From Delphinus delphis (Eukaryota; Chordata; Mammalia; Artiodactyla; Delphinidae), in the NCBI RefSeq assembly GCF_949987515.2, contig NC_082689.1, forward strand, positions 5,296,001 through 5,360,000: 64,000 nucleotides of DNA, given 5' to 3'. The notes below the pieces were generated by a model. That model was given only the letters and a program-made list of their open reading frames with translations, ran no database searches and was not told where the DNA came from. Below are positions 52,301 through 64,000 of the stretch, in pieces (the first letter of the stretch is position 1; every line of letters begins with the position of its first letter). The position numbers and the translations under genes are program-made.

Positions 52301-55300
52301 ACACTGGATCCTTCCTGACCACCTAACAGAGGTCATGACCAGCTCTTATTGTTTTTTCTTTACTTTTACACGTCAGTTCTTTTCAAAAAGAAAAGTTAAC
52401 GTAGAGTTTTCAAGGTAATAGGGCTACAAGGAAATAGGTGTCAGTGCTAATTTCTAACTTATACATTGAAACATTTCCCAAATTCTGTTCTATGGAACAC
52501 TGGCCGGTGTTCATGACTATTCCATGGTCAGAGCATCCTGTGATTTAAAATATTTGATAAAAGGATTTATGAATATTGGTGATTCACGTAGAATAGATAT
52601 TAGCATTTTAAAGGCTTCTTTAAGTTTTGTCATAAAGAAGTCTGTTTAAAATTGCTAAACCTAGAGTTTTTTAAGCTTATTTGACTCTGGAAAAATTTTC
52701 TTTAAGAATTCTCGATCAATTTGAAAAAATCTGAATTGTACTGAATAAATAAAAATAATACTGGACTTCCTTGGTGGCGCATTGGTTAAGAATCTGCCTG
52801 CCAATGCAGGGGACACAGGTTCGAGCCCTGGTCCGGGAAGATCCCACATGCCGTGGAGCAACTAAGTGTGTGAGCCACAACTACTGAGCCTGCGCTCTAG
52901 AGCCCATGAGCCACAACTACTGAAGCCCGTGTGCCTAGAGCCCATGCTCTGCAACAAGAGAAGCCACTGCAATGAGAAGCCCGTGCACTGCAACGAAGAG
53001 TAGCCCCCGCTTGCTGCAACGGGAAAAAAGCACCTGTGCAACAACGAAGACCCAATGCAGCCAAAAATAAATAAATAGAAATAATATTGTTTTTAACGGG
53101 GCCTCCTGCTTCACAAGCAGTATAAACGTAAACTTGAGTTCTTGCTGCAAGAAGAAATTCTGAGCTTCTATTCAAAATCTTCCTAATGGCTTCCCTCTTC
53201 TAATGTGCCATTTGTCCTTTGGACCCTAGATAGCTTGTTTCTTTGTTCATCCACCCATTCATTCATTCATTCATTCATCAATGTGTTTGTACTTAGGGAA
53301 TCCAAAATGTTTTCCTTTAGGGTCTCTGCTTTTATGAACCTATAATCTAGAGATGAAGGACATGACCAATGGCTCCACTGAAGGGCAGAGTAATATGAAT
53401 AATATTGATTAATCAATTAATTAACCTAATAATTAAATAGATATTTACTGAGTGCCTACGATGGACACTCAACACACAGATGGAGGCACTGGAGAAACAT
53501 CCGTGAACAAATGAAATCCCTGCTCGGGGAACTAGTTCTCTCTTTGGGGAGACACACAGTAAACAAACGCTGGTGTGTCAGATGGTGACAGGTGTTGCAG
53601 AGAAAAGTAAGGTAGGCAAGGGACAGGGAGTCCCAGGTGGGGAGGGTGTGAGGCTTGCGGTAGTCAGAAAAGGCCTCACTGAGTGGTGACATTTTGATCA
53701 AAGATGCAAAAGGAGGTGAGGAAGGAGTGTTTTGCTTTCCTGGGGAAGAACATTGCAGGCAAAGGAAAGAGCTGGTGCAATGGTGGGGCAGACGAAGACC
53801 TGGGTAGACAATTTCTTTTCATTGGTTAGAATTCTGTTTTTAAGAATAGTCCTGCAAGTGTTTAAAGGAGTTATTCTGTCCTTTCCTGGTTCCTTACAAG
53901 TTCTCACAGTCATTTTCCATTCGAATGAGGCTTCACCCATCCCAGATTATACTTCCCTAAGAAACACTCCTGGTTTCTTTCAATGTCTCCTTTCAAACAT
54001 CTTTCCTAGAACTGGGACGGATGTGGTCTGACCACACCAAACACCGTTACCTGCCTTGATATGACACAGTACTCCAGTCTTTACAGCCCAAGATGATACT
54101 TGGATACAAGGCAGCCATGTCCTTGAGTTTGTGGTCAACTTCTCCAACATGAGTTGCTAACTCATATTCATCCATCTTCTACCCATGAAGATGACTTTAA
54201 AATTCACAGCTGGACATAGCTGATGACACAGATCCGAGAAGGATAATTTGGTTGAGTGATTAGAGATTCAACATTATCCCAATAAGCTAGAATAATGGGT
54301 GAAACTAACAGAGGTAAATCTAAGAGAGATTAAAATCCCATGTTAAGGTCAAAGCAGATCTTCTGGTTCCTGATTAAAACACTGTGTTCAATGAGTCGAT
54401 TTATTCTACTTGGACGTCTTGAATCTTCTGTTCTAATTGCACGTGCAGCCTAAAGAAAATGCCATAGCACTAGGTCTTTGGTTAAGGATTGTTTCCCTTC
54501 CTACCATGGCAAAAGTAGTGATTGACAGTGGGCTTTGCACATGTATTTGTGTGTGTGTGTGTTTGTAGACTAAGGCGTCTTTTATCAGGGCTTTTCCATT
54601 CCTAATGCTCCAATGGTAAGACTCAACAGAAGGACAGTAACTTCACCAGATTCCAGCTGTCAGTACCTCATGTTGGCCAGGAGTGCATATTAGTTATCAA
54701 CTGCTTCATAACAAATTATCACAAACTGAGTGGCTTAAAACACCCCACATTTATTAACTCACAGTTTCTGTGGGTCAGGAATCTGGCATGACTTGGGAAG
54801 GGGGTTCTCTGCTTAGGTTCTCACAGGCTGCAATCAACATGTCAGCTGGGCTGTGTTTTCATCTGAAGGCTTGACTGGTGAAGAACCCACTTCCAAGTTC
54901 ATTCGAGTTGCTAGCATAATTCATTTCTTGTGGTTGTAGGACTGAGGGCCTTGGCTTTTTGCTGTCAGCTTGAGGCTGTACTCAACTCCTAGAGACCACA
55001 TGAAGTTCCCTACAATGTGGGTTTTTGCAGTGTGGCCAACCCCAAATCAGAGCCTCTAGCTCTGGTTTGCTTATGGAGTCTTATATAATGTAATATAATC
55101 ATGGGGTAACATCCTATCACCTTTACCGCATCCTGTTGGTTAGAAGTAGGTCACGGGTCCTACCCACAGTCAATCAGAAGAAGCTACGTGAAGGTGCCAC
55201 ACCAGGAAGCTGAGGTCATGGAGGTCCTCTTAGGGTCAGTCCACCAGAGGGCATATCCCCTGGAGGCCGGCTCACACGGGATGTTGAGAAACTCATGTCT

Positions 55301-58300
55301 CTGAAACAGCCCACCCAAGTATATGGAGAATCTCTCTCCTGTAAACTTACTGAGAACAGGGACCCATGCTCTATACACTTCTGTATCTCCAAGTTTCAGC
55401 TTAGCACCAGACGTGTAGTTCGTACTCAATAAAATGTTTATGGAAGTGAATTATGCAGAATAAAGTTGACTTGCATTGCAGAGTATTGAAATAACTGGCA
55501 AAGGTGAACTGCTCTGACAAACCCTGGCAGTGATGATGAAAATCAGGTGTGTGCCTGAGGACCCAAGAGGGTACAAAATAACATTTGAAATGGAAAGAGA
55601 AGCGATATATGATTATAGAAAATGTAGTGTGCTTCCTGAAAAATGTAAGATCGTATTAAAGGGTTATTTGTGAGGCAGTCATGAGCGACCAGCAGGCATC
55701 CACTTCACAGGTCATGGTGTTCTCACAACAAGCCTTTTGCTGGTAGGGGGATTGGAGGAGCAGATGAGCGGGTCATGGAATCCAGGGTCATCCCCGGGAG
55801 GTTCCTAAAATCCTCATAATATCACTGGGGTGAGAAGCTCACGATGTGTTCTGGATTATGGTTCATACATATAGCTGCTGAAAAACTATACCCACAGAAC
55901 GTTGATGAATTGACCAATGTCAACATAAAGAATGGTTTCCTATAAGTGCTTCACCTCGTCCGGGTCAACAGTTAAAAAGCCCGAAGCCCCTTACTCATTT
56001 GCAGCGATCTACTCCTCTTTGGGGACTTTTGTCCTAGACACAGTCCTTAGCTCAGATTAGCCATGGAACTGGCTTTGCATACTGTTCGCTTCTTGGCCAT
56101 CATGAATGCCAAGGTGGCCTGTCTCCCAAGTTGCATCATGTCCACAGCACTCATGGGCTCTTCCTTGTTGCTCAGCCTGTTATTAGCCAGTTCTTCTCAT
56201 AACCTGGGCTGCCTTCTTAGTAATGAACTTGTTATTAAAGCTAGCTAAGGTGTTTTCCAATCCCACTCTGGGCATATATCCAGACAAATCTATAATTCGA
56301 AAAGATATATGCACCCCTATATTCATAGCAGCACTATTCACAATAGCCAAGACGTGGAAAGAACCTAAATGTCCAGCGACAGATTAATCAATAAGGAAGA
56401 CACAATAAATATCTATCTATATATATATGTATCTACATACACACACACACAGACACGCACGCATGTGTGCACACAATGGAATATTACTCAGCCATAAAAA
56501 AGGATGAAATAATGCCATTTGCAGCAACATGGATGGATCTAGAGATCAACGTACTAAGTGAAGTAAGTCAGAAAGAGAAAGACAAATACCATATGATATC
56601 ACTTATATGTGGAGTCTAAAATATGACACAAATGAACTTATCTATGAAGCAGAAACAGACTCACAGACATAGAGAACAGACTTGTGGTTGCCAAGGGGGA
56701 GAGGGAGTTGGGGAGGGATAGACTGGGAGCTTGGGGTTAGCAGATGCAAATTATTATATCTAGAATGGATAAACAACAAGGATCTACTGGCTAGCACAGG
56801 GAACTATATTCAATACCTTGTAATAACCTATAATGGAAAAGAATCTGAAAAAGAATTTATATATGTATATGTATAACTGAATCACTTTGCTGTACAGCAG
56901 AAATTAACACAACTTTGTAAATCAACCATACTTCAATAAAATAAATTTAAAAATAGCTAAGATGTTTTTGGAGACTCTGCTTTTAGCCATCCAGTGGACA
57001 CCAAAGTCTTCCATATGTTTCACACCACAGTTTGCTTTCATAACAGATTCTTTGATGTGGGATGATTTAGGTGTAGGGTGGAATCACATACCTCCTCTGA
57101 AAGGCCACACTTCCTCTCAATTAGGATGGTTCCTGGGGGTGTTTCTGCTGCCTGGGTCAGTCTTCTTCTCCTTCACTCCGTCCTTCCCCAGATTAGTTTC
57201 CCCTCCTCTATCGGTACATCTAAGGGGTCTCAATTCTGCCTAATTTAGCCAACAGGGTTTAATGAAGGGTCAGCTCCCCTTGGGATGGAATATGAGAATT
57301 CTTAATTAAATCTTGGAATATTGAGGTCTGAACCTCAACCTTTTTTGACAATTCCAAAATTATTTCCCCTGGAACATTTAAACCTGCAAAAAGGTCATGA
57401 ATGTACAAGGAAGCATTTTAAAGTCACATTGGAGATTATGTTCTGAGCCATGATTTATTTTCTTTTAAAAATAAATTTATTTATTTGTTTATTTCTGGCT
57501 GCGTTGGGTCTTCGTTGCTGCATGCGGGCTTTCTCTAGTTACGGCCAGCGGGGGCTCCTCCTCCTTGCGGTGCGCGGGCTTCTCATTGCGGTGGCTTCTC
57601 TTGTTGCGGAACATGGGCTCTAGGCATGCAGGCTTCAGTAACTGTGGCACGTGGGCTCAGTTGTTGTGGCATACGGGCTTCAGTAGTTGTGGCACACGGG
57701 CTTCAGTAGTTGTGGCTCACAGGCTCTAGAGCCCAGGCTCAGTAGTTGTGGTGCTCGGGTTTAGTTGCTCCACGGCATGTGGGATCTTCCCAGACCAGGG
57801 CTCCAACCCGTGTCCCCTGCATTGGCAGGCGGATTCTTAACTACAGCACCCACCACCAGGGAAGTCCCATGATTTGGATTTTAATTAGGAGTAGGATACA
57901 CAGTTGAAGTAATGTCCCTTCTAACTTTGGAAGTTATTTTTATATGTTTTAGGAAAGTCTTTGGGAGTGGTAGGCAGATTGTACTTTTCTCAATTGTGTT
58001 CTCTACCAGGGGAGAGAGCCTGCCTCTTTGGGTCCAGCCCCATCCTGTGAAGTCGGAGTGTTTTTCTTAGCAAAGACCAGCTTCTGTGCCCCTAACCACG
58101 TGGTCTTTCCCTTGGGCCCCCTCCAACAGGATGGAGTGGGCACACGGTGCCAAAAGACCCAGAAACAGGCGGCAAGCTGAGTGCAGAGTGGAAAACTACC
58201 TTACATCCTGACATCTACCAGACCGCTGCACTCCGCGCAGTGGGCCTGAGCAGCGCACAGGAAGAAAACCTGCTCACATTCCCATCACGGAACAGGGTGG

Positions 58301-61300
58301 GTTCATTCTCACACTTGCATTGTCTATATTTAGGCTTTTCCTTCATTGAGGGAAACACCTGCAGGTCACCCACACTCTATCTCAAGGTGCTGATCGTTTT
58401 TCCTCCAAAAATCAACATGTCTAGGGGTTGATATGCTACAATGACACAAAAATAGTCCAACGCTTGCAACCACTGAAATATGTTAAAGGACCCTGGAGGA
58501 GTCGTGCTTGGGAGTTGCCAGGTGAGCACATTATTTCTTACTGAATAAAAGCTTGCTTTGAAAATTTTGTATTTATCATATAAGTAATATATGTTCATTG
58601 CTGAGCTATCAGAAGATACAGATACACCAGGAGAGAAAGTGAGAAAAATACTTGTAACCCCAGAGGTAACCACACTTAAGGATTTGCTGTGCACCCTTTC
58701 AGAACGTTCTCTACGTTTAGTATGAATCAATCATACATACTATTTTATAACCTGCTTTTTTGCTTATTATACAACATGAATAACTTTCCATGTCGATGAA
58801 TTAATTTCTGCAACTACAGTTCTGGTTTCAGTTCCAGTGTGTGGGTCCCCCCCCTCCCCCCATACATCCAAGCAATTCTGGGATACGGGGTGGAGGGTCC
58901 TACAGTTTAACTCAATTCTGACTATTTACCTTGAGATAATGTCAGATCCCATAGGTTGAGGGCTCCATCCCACAAGCCTGCTCCCCTCCCCCTACTTCAG
59001 ATGCCAATCATAAGTCCAGGTTGATAGTTACCTGTGCTTCTGACCTGCTGGCTATAGCTCAGAGGTTCAATTAATTTGCAGGAGCAGCTCGCAGAATTCA
59101 GGGTAACATTCTACTTACTAGATGACTGGTTTATTACAAAAGGATATAACTCAGGAACAGCCAGATGGAAGAGATGCATAGGACAAGGTATGGGGAAAGG
59201 ACACAGAGCTTCTGTGCTTTCTGAATAAGCCACTCTCCCCCAGAACCCATGTGTTTACCAACACGGAAGTTCTCTGAACGCTGTCTGTTGGTTTTTTGTG
59301 AGAGCTTCCATTACACAGGCATGATGGATTAAATCATTGGCTATTGGTGATTGAACTCAATCTCAAAACCCTCTCTCCCTGTCCTGGAGGTTAGGAAGTG
59401 GAGCTGAAAGTTCCAACCCTCTAATCACATGGTTAGCTACCCTGGCAACCAGTCCCCATCCTTAGGAGACTTAGGGGTTTTCTCAAAGTCACTCATTAAC
59501 ATAACACAAAAAGCACCTTTAATACTCTCCTTACAGGAAATTCCAAGAGTTTCAGGTGCTCTGTGCCAGGAAAAGGACCCAAGTCCAGATATATATATTT
59601 CTTATTATAAAACACAATATCACACTACAGTATAATTTTTAATGGTTGCATATTACTTTAGCAAATGAATATACCATAATGTTTTGATTGGTCCCTTAAT
59701 TCTTTAATAGCTAAGTAGCTTCTAGTCTCTCACAACTATTCCTGTATCAAAAGTTGTGTACGTTCATCGTTTTTAGTTTGTTTTGTATCTTGGTGCACAG
59801 AACTGGATTGTGCATTACCTCCAGCTCAGGACACTTTATCTTCATTCATCCACAAAAATATTTCATATTATTTTATTTTCTTCTTCACCCAAGTCTCACT
59901 CCATTTTTTTCCCTTATAGATTCTACTTTTGAATATTTTATGTGTGTCCTTCTGATCTATTTTCTAGACTTCGATTTATACATATATGTAATTTGGTGAA
60001 GCATTTATTGCTTTATGTGCTTTAAAGTTGACACTTCTTAATTTTCATTCAGCATATTACGTACTGAGCTTTTCTTTCTTTGATGTATGTAGCTTCTGTT
60101 CCTCCCTTTCCCAGGTAGAGAGCACTCAGTCATGGGCATCCACTGTTATGTATCTGTTCATCCCTGATGCTGGACTTTTAGGTTATTCCCAACTCTATGC
60201 TGTTATAAACAACACTGCATGGAACATCCTCATGTGTGTCTTTTTTTTCTTTTTTTTTGTGGTACTCGGGCCTCTCACTGTTGTGGCCTCTCCTGTTGCG
60301 GAGCGCAGGCTCCGGACGCGCAGGCTCAGCGGCCATGGCTCACGGGCCTAGCTGCTCCGTGGCATGTGGGATCTTCCCGGACCAGGGCACGAACCCGTGT
60401 CCCCTCATCAGCAGGCAGACTCCCAACCACTGCACCACCAGGGAAGCCCTCATATGTGTCTTTTAGTGAAAGTTTCTCTCAAGTATATGTCCTGCAGTGG
60501 GATTTCTGGGGTGATATCATATGCAGAGTAATTTTCACTAAATATTTTCAACTTATTCTGCCAAAGAGCTTTGCCAGTTTATACTTCTACTAATGGTGTG
60601 TGAGGATTCTCATCTCCCCCAGTATTATTTCCTTTTGAAATTTGGGCCAGTCTGGTAGATGCAAATGACAATTTTTATTGATTGAATTATGATTATTAAC
60701 AAGGCTATTTCAGTCTATGTTTTTTAGCTATTTGATTTTTTTCCCCAATATGAGAATAAACTATTCATAGCATTTTCCTATTTTCTATTTTTCCGTATAT
60801 ATATATATATATTTCCATATATATATTTCCTTATCTATAAAAACTTAAGAGTTTTTTTGGATTATATATGCTGAAATATCATCTTCCAGTCAGTTATTTG
60901 CTGATTAACTTTATCTCTGAATTGAAATCTTTGCCTTTCAATTGGCTTTAAACCATTAACTTTCCCTTTCATGGCTTTATCTTTCAGAATCTCATGTAAG
61001 AAATCATTTCTTACCTCAACATAACAAAGAAATCATTTCTCACCCCTTCTTAATTAACTATTTCCTTAGGGTATATTATTTAGAAATGGTATTTTTGGGA
61101 TAATGAATGTACATCAGACCTCTTTGGTTATAAGTGAAAGAAATTTAGCTCAAATCAGCACAATGCAAAAAAAAAAAAAAAAGGAAATAAATTGGCTCAT
61201 TTAACTGAGAAGTCAAAGTTGTGGGGGTGGTTTCAGGAACAGCTGGATCCAGGGGTTCAAATAATATAATCAGGGCACTGACTTTGGCTCTTTTTATTGT

Positions 61301-64000
61301 TGCCCTGCTTTGCCCTGTCTGGGCTTGATTTTCAAGTGAGAATTCCCAATGTGGTGTCAAAAAGGAATAGTGTCCACTCTTGGCTAATAATGTCCATAGA
61401 GATCGCAATTGTGTCTTCCCTGATAGCCCTGGGGAAAGTCCTGAGGGAGGCTTTGCACTGTGGCTTGAGTCTCATACCATCCTTGGGAGTGAGGAGAAAT
61501 GACTCTTTGATTTGAAGTCCCATGAAAGTCCCCCAGAGAAGAAGAGTGGTTTCCCAGAAAAGGACCTGCTGGACAGCTAAACATGTGTTCATATTTTTAA
61601 TTTTTATATTTTGATAGTGCTGATTCCAGAGTGGTTGCCGCTTCCCCCAGCAGATAAGCCAGCCCCACCGCAGAGTCCCCTCAGCCTCAGGCAACCGCAC
61701 GTATCCTCCCGGCTCCCTCCATTTGTCTGGGTCAGTCTTCCTGGGCATCAGGGTCCATCAGGGGAGGTCCATCTCTCCTGTCTTTGCAGGAGATTCACAG
61801 TGGTGGCTGCTCTTTCTTGCACCGGCAGCTTCTCCCTTCCACACACCCTGCCCCTCTGCGTCACACAGAGAAAGGGGGGCTGCTTTTGTGCCAAGTCGGC
61901 TGCCCCCAATCACCTAAGGTGGTGTCTAGGCAGCCGGGCTCCCCAGACCGCTGTGCTCTGCCCCGGTCCAGCCCTCTTTGCTCAGGAATCCCTTGGAACT
62001 AACAGAAATCCAGACATGGTGGAGGAGGGTACCTCCACCCAGGGTCCTGGGGGAGCTGGACAGGACCAGTCATCACCCAGGAGCTCTGGGCTCAGCCCTG
62101 CCGATCTGTGCTGTGACTTAGGGTTGGTTTAGCTTCCGGGTCATACGGCCAATTCTGGGGGAGTAAGCTGAAGGTTCTGGGGGCAAAGGAGGGGGGCCAG
62201 ACTGTAAACGTAGCTTGATGAATCACTTGTAAGTATTTAGGCCTGTGGTTTGGGGCCCTCCATTTCCACATGTGCATTCACTCCTGGGTTCAAGAGATGC
62301 CTGATTTTCCACCTCCCCCCTAATCCCCTGTCTCTGTCTGACTGGACAGACTTGGGACACCAGCTCCAGCCTTCATTGTGATCTGTAGGTTATCACGTGC
62401 AAAGAGAGAAAACATGGGCAGGGGCCAGCCCTGTGGGTGTCTGAGGGCCCGGACTGTAACTTCCTGGTGGAGAAACAGGGAAGAGCTGCCTGGGGGAGAG
62501 CACCCGCTGGAGACCTGGTCCATCCTCCTCCTTGGGGCGACAAGATGGCCTTCAGGTGAGACAGAAAATGGGCGCCCACCAGGTTACCTAAGGTCAGGTC
62601 ACGGGCTGGGTGATGCGTATCTGGAATGGACTTGAGATGCCTGAAGAGACCTCACAAGAAACCATTTGTTTGCTCTGCTGGGTGGGAGACAGGCGAGGCA
62701 CAGGGAGAGATCAAGGTTTGCCACCATCGCGGAGGCGGACCAGATGCGAGTCCTCTGTGTGGTCCTGATGTGGAAGGAAGCGTGGGTACCACAGTGATTC
62801 TCAGAGGATGCTCTGTGAACCCTGGCTGCTGAGGTCCCCTACTGGGCCTCGCATGGATGCCCAGAGGCAGGTTACTTTTTCTATCTTGTGGACTGAGGCG
62901 CACCATAACCAAGGACTTGCATGTTACTCCTGACCCAGGGCTGTTACTAATAGTTATCAACAGCTTCTAAAATGGAGTACTTCATAAACCACAATGGATG
63001 TGTTACTAGCATGTCCAAGATTCATGTAGTTGGCTTCTGGGAAAACTGCCTGCTGTGGGGAGTTAGACATTTCTACCAAGCCTGTGTGCATGTGCATTAC
63101 CAAGATTCTTATTTGGGGGCAGGTTGTTTCATTTTTTTTTCCTTTTTATCAGTACGTTTTTCATGTTATCCTCAATTTAGTGTAGTGATTAATCTTAGCG
63201 ATTAAAAGTCGACTTTATTAAGGTGTAATTTACATACAACAAAACGTATCCATTTTCAGTGTGCAAGTTGATGAATTTTGACATGTGTGACCCATAAAGC
63301 CACCAGCCCAACCAGCACTCCAGAAAGTTCCATCATACCCTTTGCATTCATTATCCACCCTCACCCCTCCAGGTAACTGCTCATCTGATGTCCATCACCA
63401 CTGATTAGTTTTAGCTGCTCTAGATTTCAGAAAAATGGAACCAGCCAGCATGTATTCTGAGGTAGCTGACTTTCTCTCAGCATACCTGTGACATGATTTG
63501 TGTCGCTTGTTAGAATTTTATCCTTTCTCATTGCAGTTATAACTCTTCTCACTTTCTAATTATACATTCCAGCTATTTGACCTTTCTCCTAATCCGTTTA
63601 GAAAGTGGTGGGCTGTTCGGCTGTTCGGGTATTGCTTCTGTGTAGTGGTATATATTTCCTCAGGAATTCTTTTTCAGCCTGGAAGCGTTTCAGTAATTTT
63701 AAACAGGCATGCATTCTAATACACGGGAATTACCCCTACCCCCATTGCTAAGCTGGATGTGGTAATATACGGCGAGTATTCACGAATTTGTGATGTTTCA
63801 ATACTTTGCAACTTACTCACAAGGTGTGTGCGCTAAAATCTCTCGGTTGGTTTTCGTTCCTAGACCTTTATTTTATGATGGACAGTCATGCGTAAAAGCA
63901 CGTACTCTTCTCTTGTTTGTTAACAATAGTGACTCACTCTCCTCTTTCACTTTTCCTATATAGGTGGAAACCCTGGAGCAATAGCTGTCACTCTCGGTTT

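Overview
This window is nuclear DNA of a mammal, most likely a cetacean (whale or dolphin). The clearest clue is the interspersed repeats. There are many copies of the tRNA-derived CHR-2 SINE and of a shorter related SINE with a long poly(A) tail that is typical of cetacean genomes. Cetartiodactyl-type L1 3' ends, CHR-1-like SINEs, and old mammalian L2, MIR, MaLR LTR and hAT relics are also present. There are no operons, phage genes, CRISPR arrays or bacterial features.

Only one protein-coding exon can be supported: the first coding exon of AGAP1 on the minus strand (9603-9765). It ends in a GT splice donor and lies in a large CpG island (about 9230-10800) that holds the promoter and 5' UTR. 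Positions 1-9602 are therefore the start of AGAP1 intron 1. Everything right of about 10.8 kb is upstream of AGAP1. In human the gene upstream is SH3BP4, across a long gene-poor interval, which fits the lack of any other recognisable gene here.

Layout: 1-9602 is intron 1, strikingly poor in recent transposons. 9230-10800 is the CpG-island promoter, with a ZNF143-type motif, Sp1-type boxes, three tiny upstream ORFs, a short GCC repeat and a 38-bp alternating purine-pyrimidine tract just inside the intron. 11680-14200 is an ancient L2 broken by an LTR-like element (itself hit by a SINE) and by an MLT1 LTR. 14.2-64 kb is intergenic DNA built mainly of L1 fragments, MaLR LTRs and SINEs, many with visible target-site duplications. 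Less usual items are a twin-primed (5'-inverted) L1 at 33351-33753, a retrocopied LTR-initiated spliced transcript at 47440-47899, and a 94%-identical inverted duplication at 44698/45586.

I see no convincing undescribed biological system. The most useful leads are the LTR-chimeric retrocopy, the inverted duplication, the AGAP1 leader architecture and a cluster of nuclear-receptor half-sites near 41.5 kb. Repeat family names come from recognition by eye and need a RepeatMasker run; boundaries are good to a few bases where a target-site duplication is quoted and to tens of bases elsewhere.
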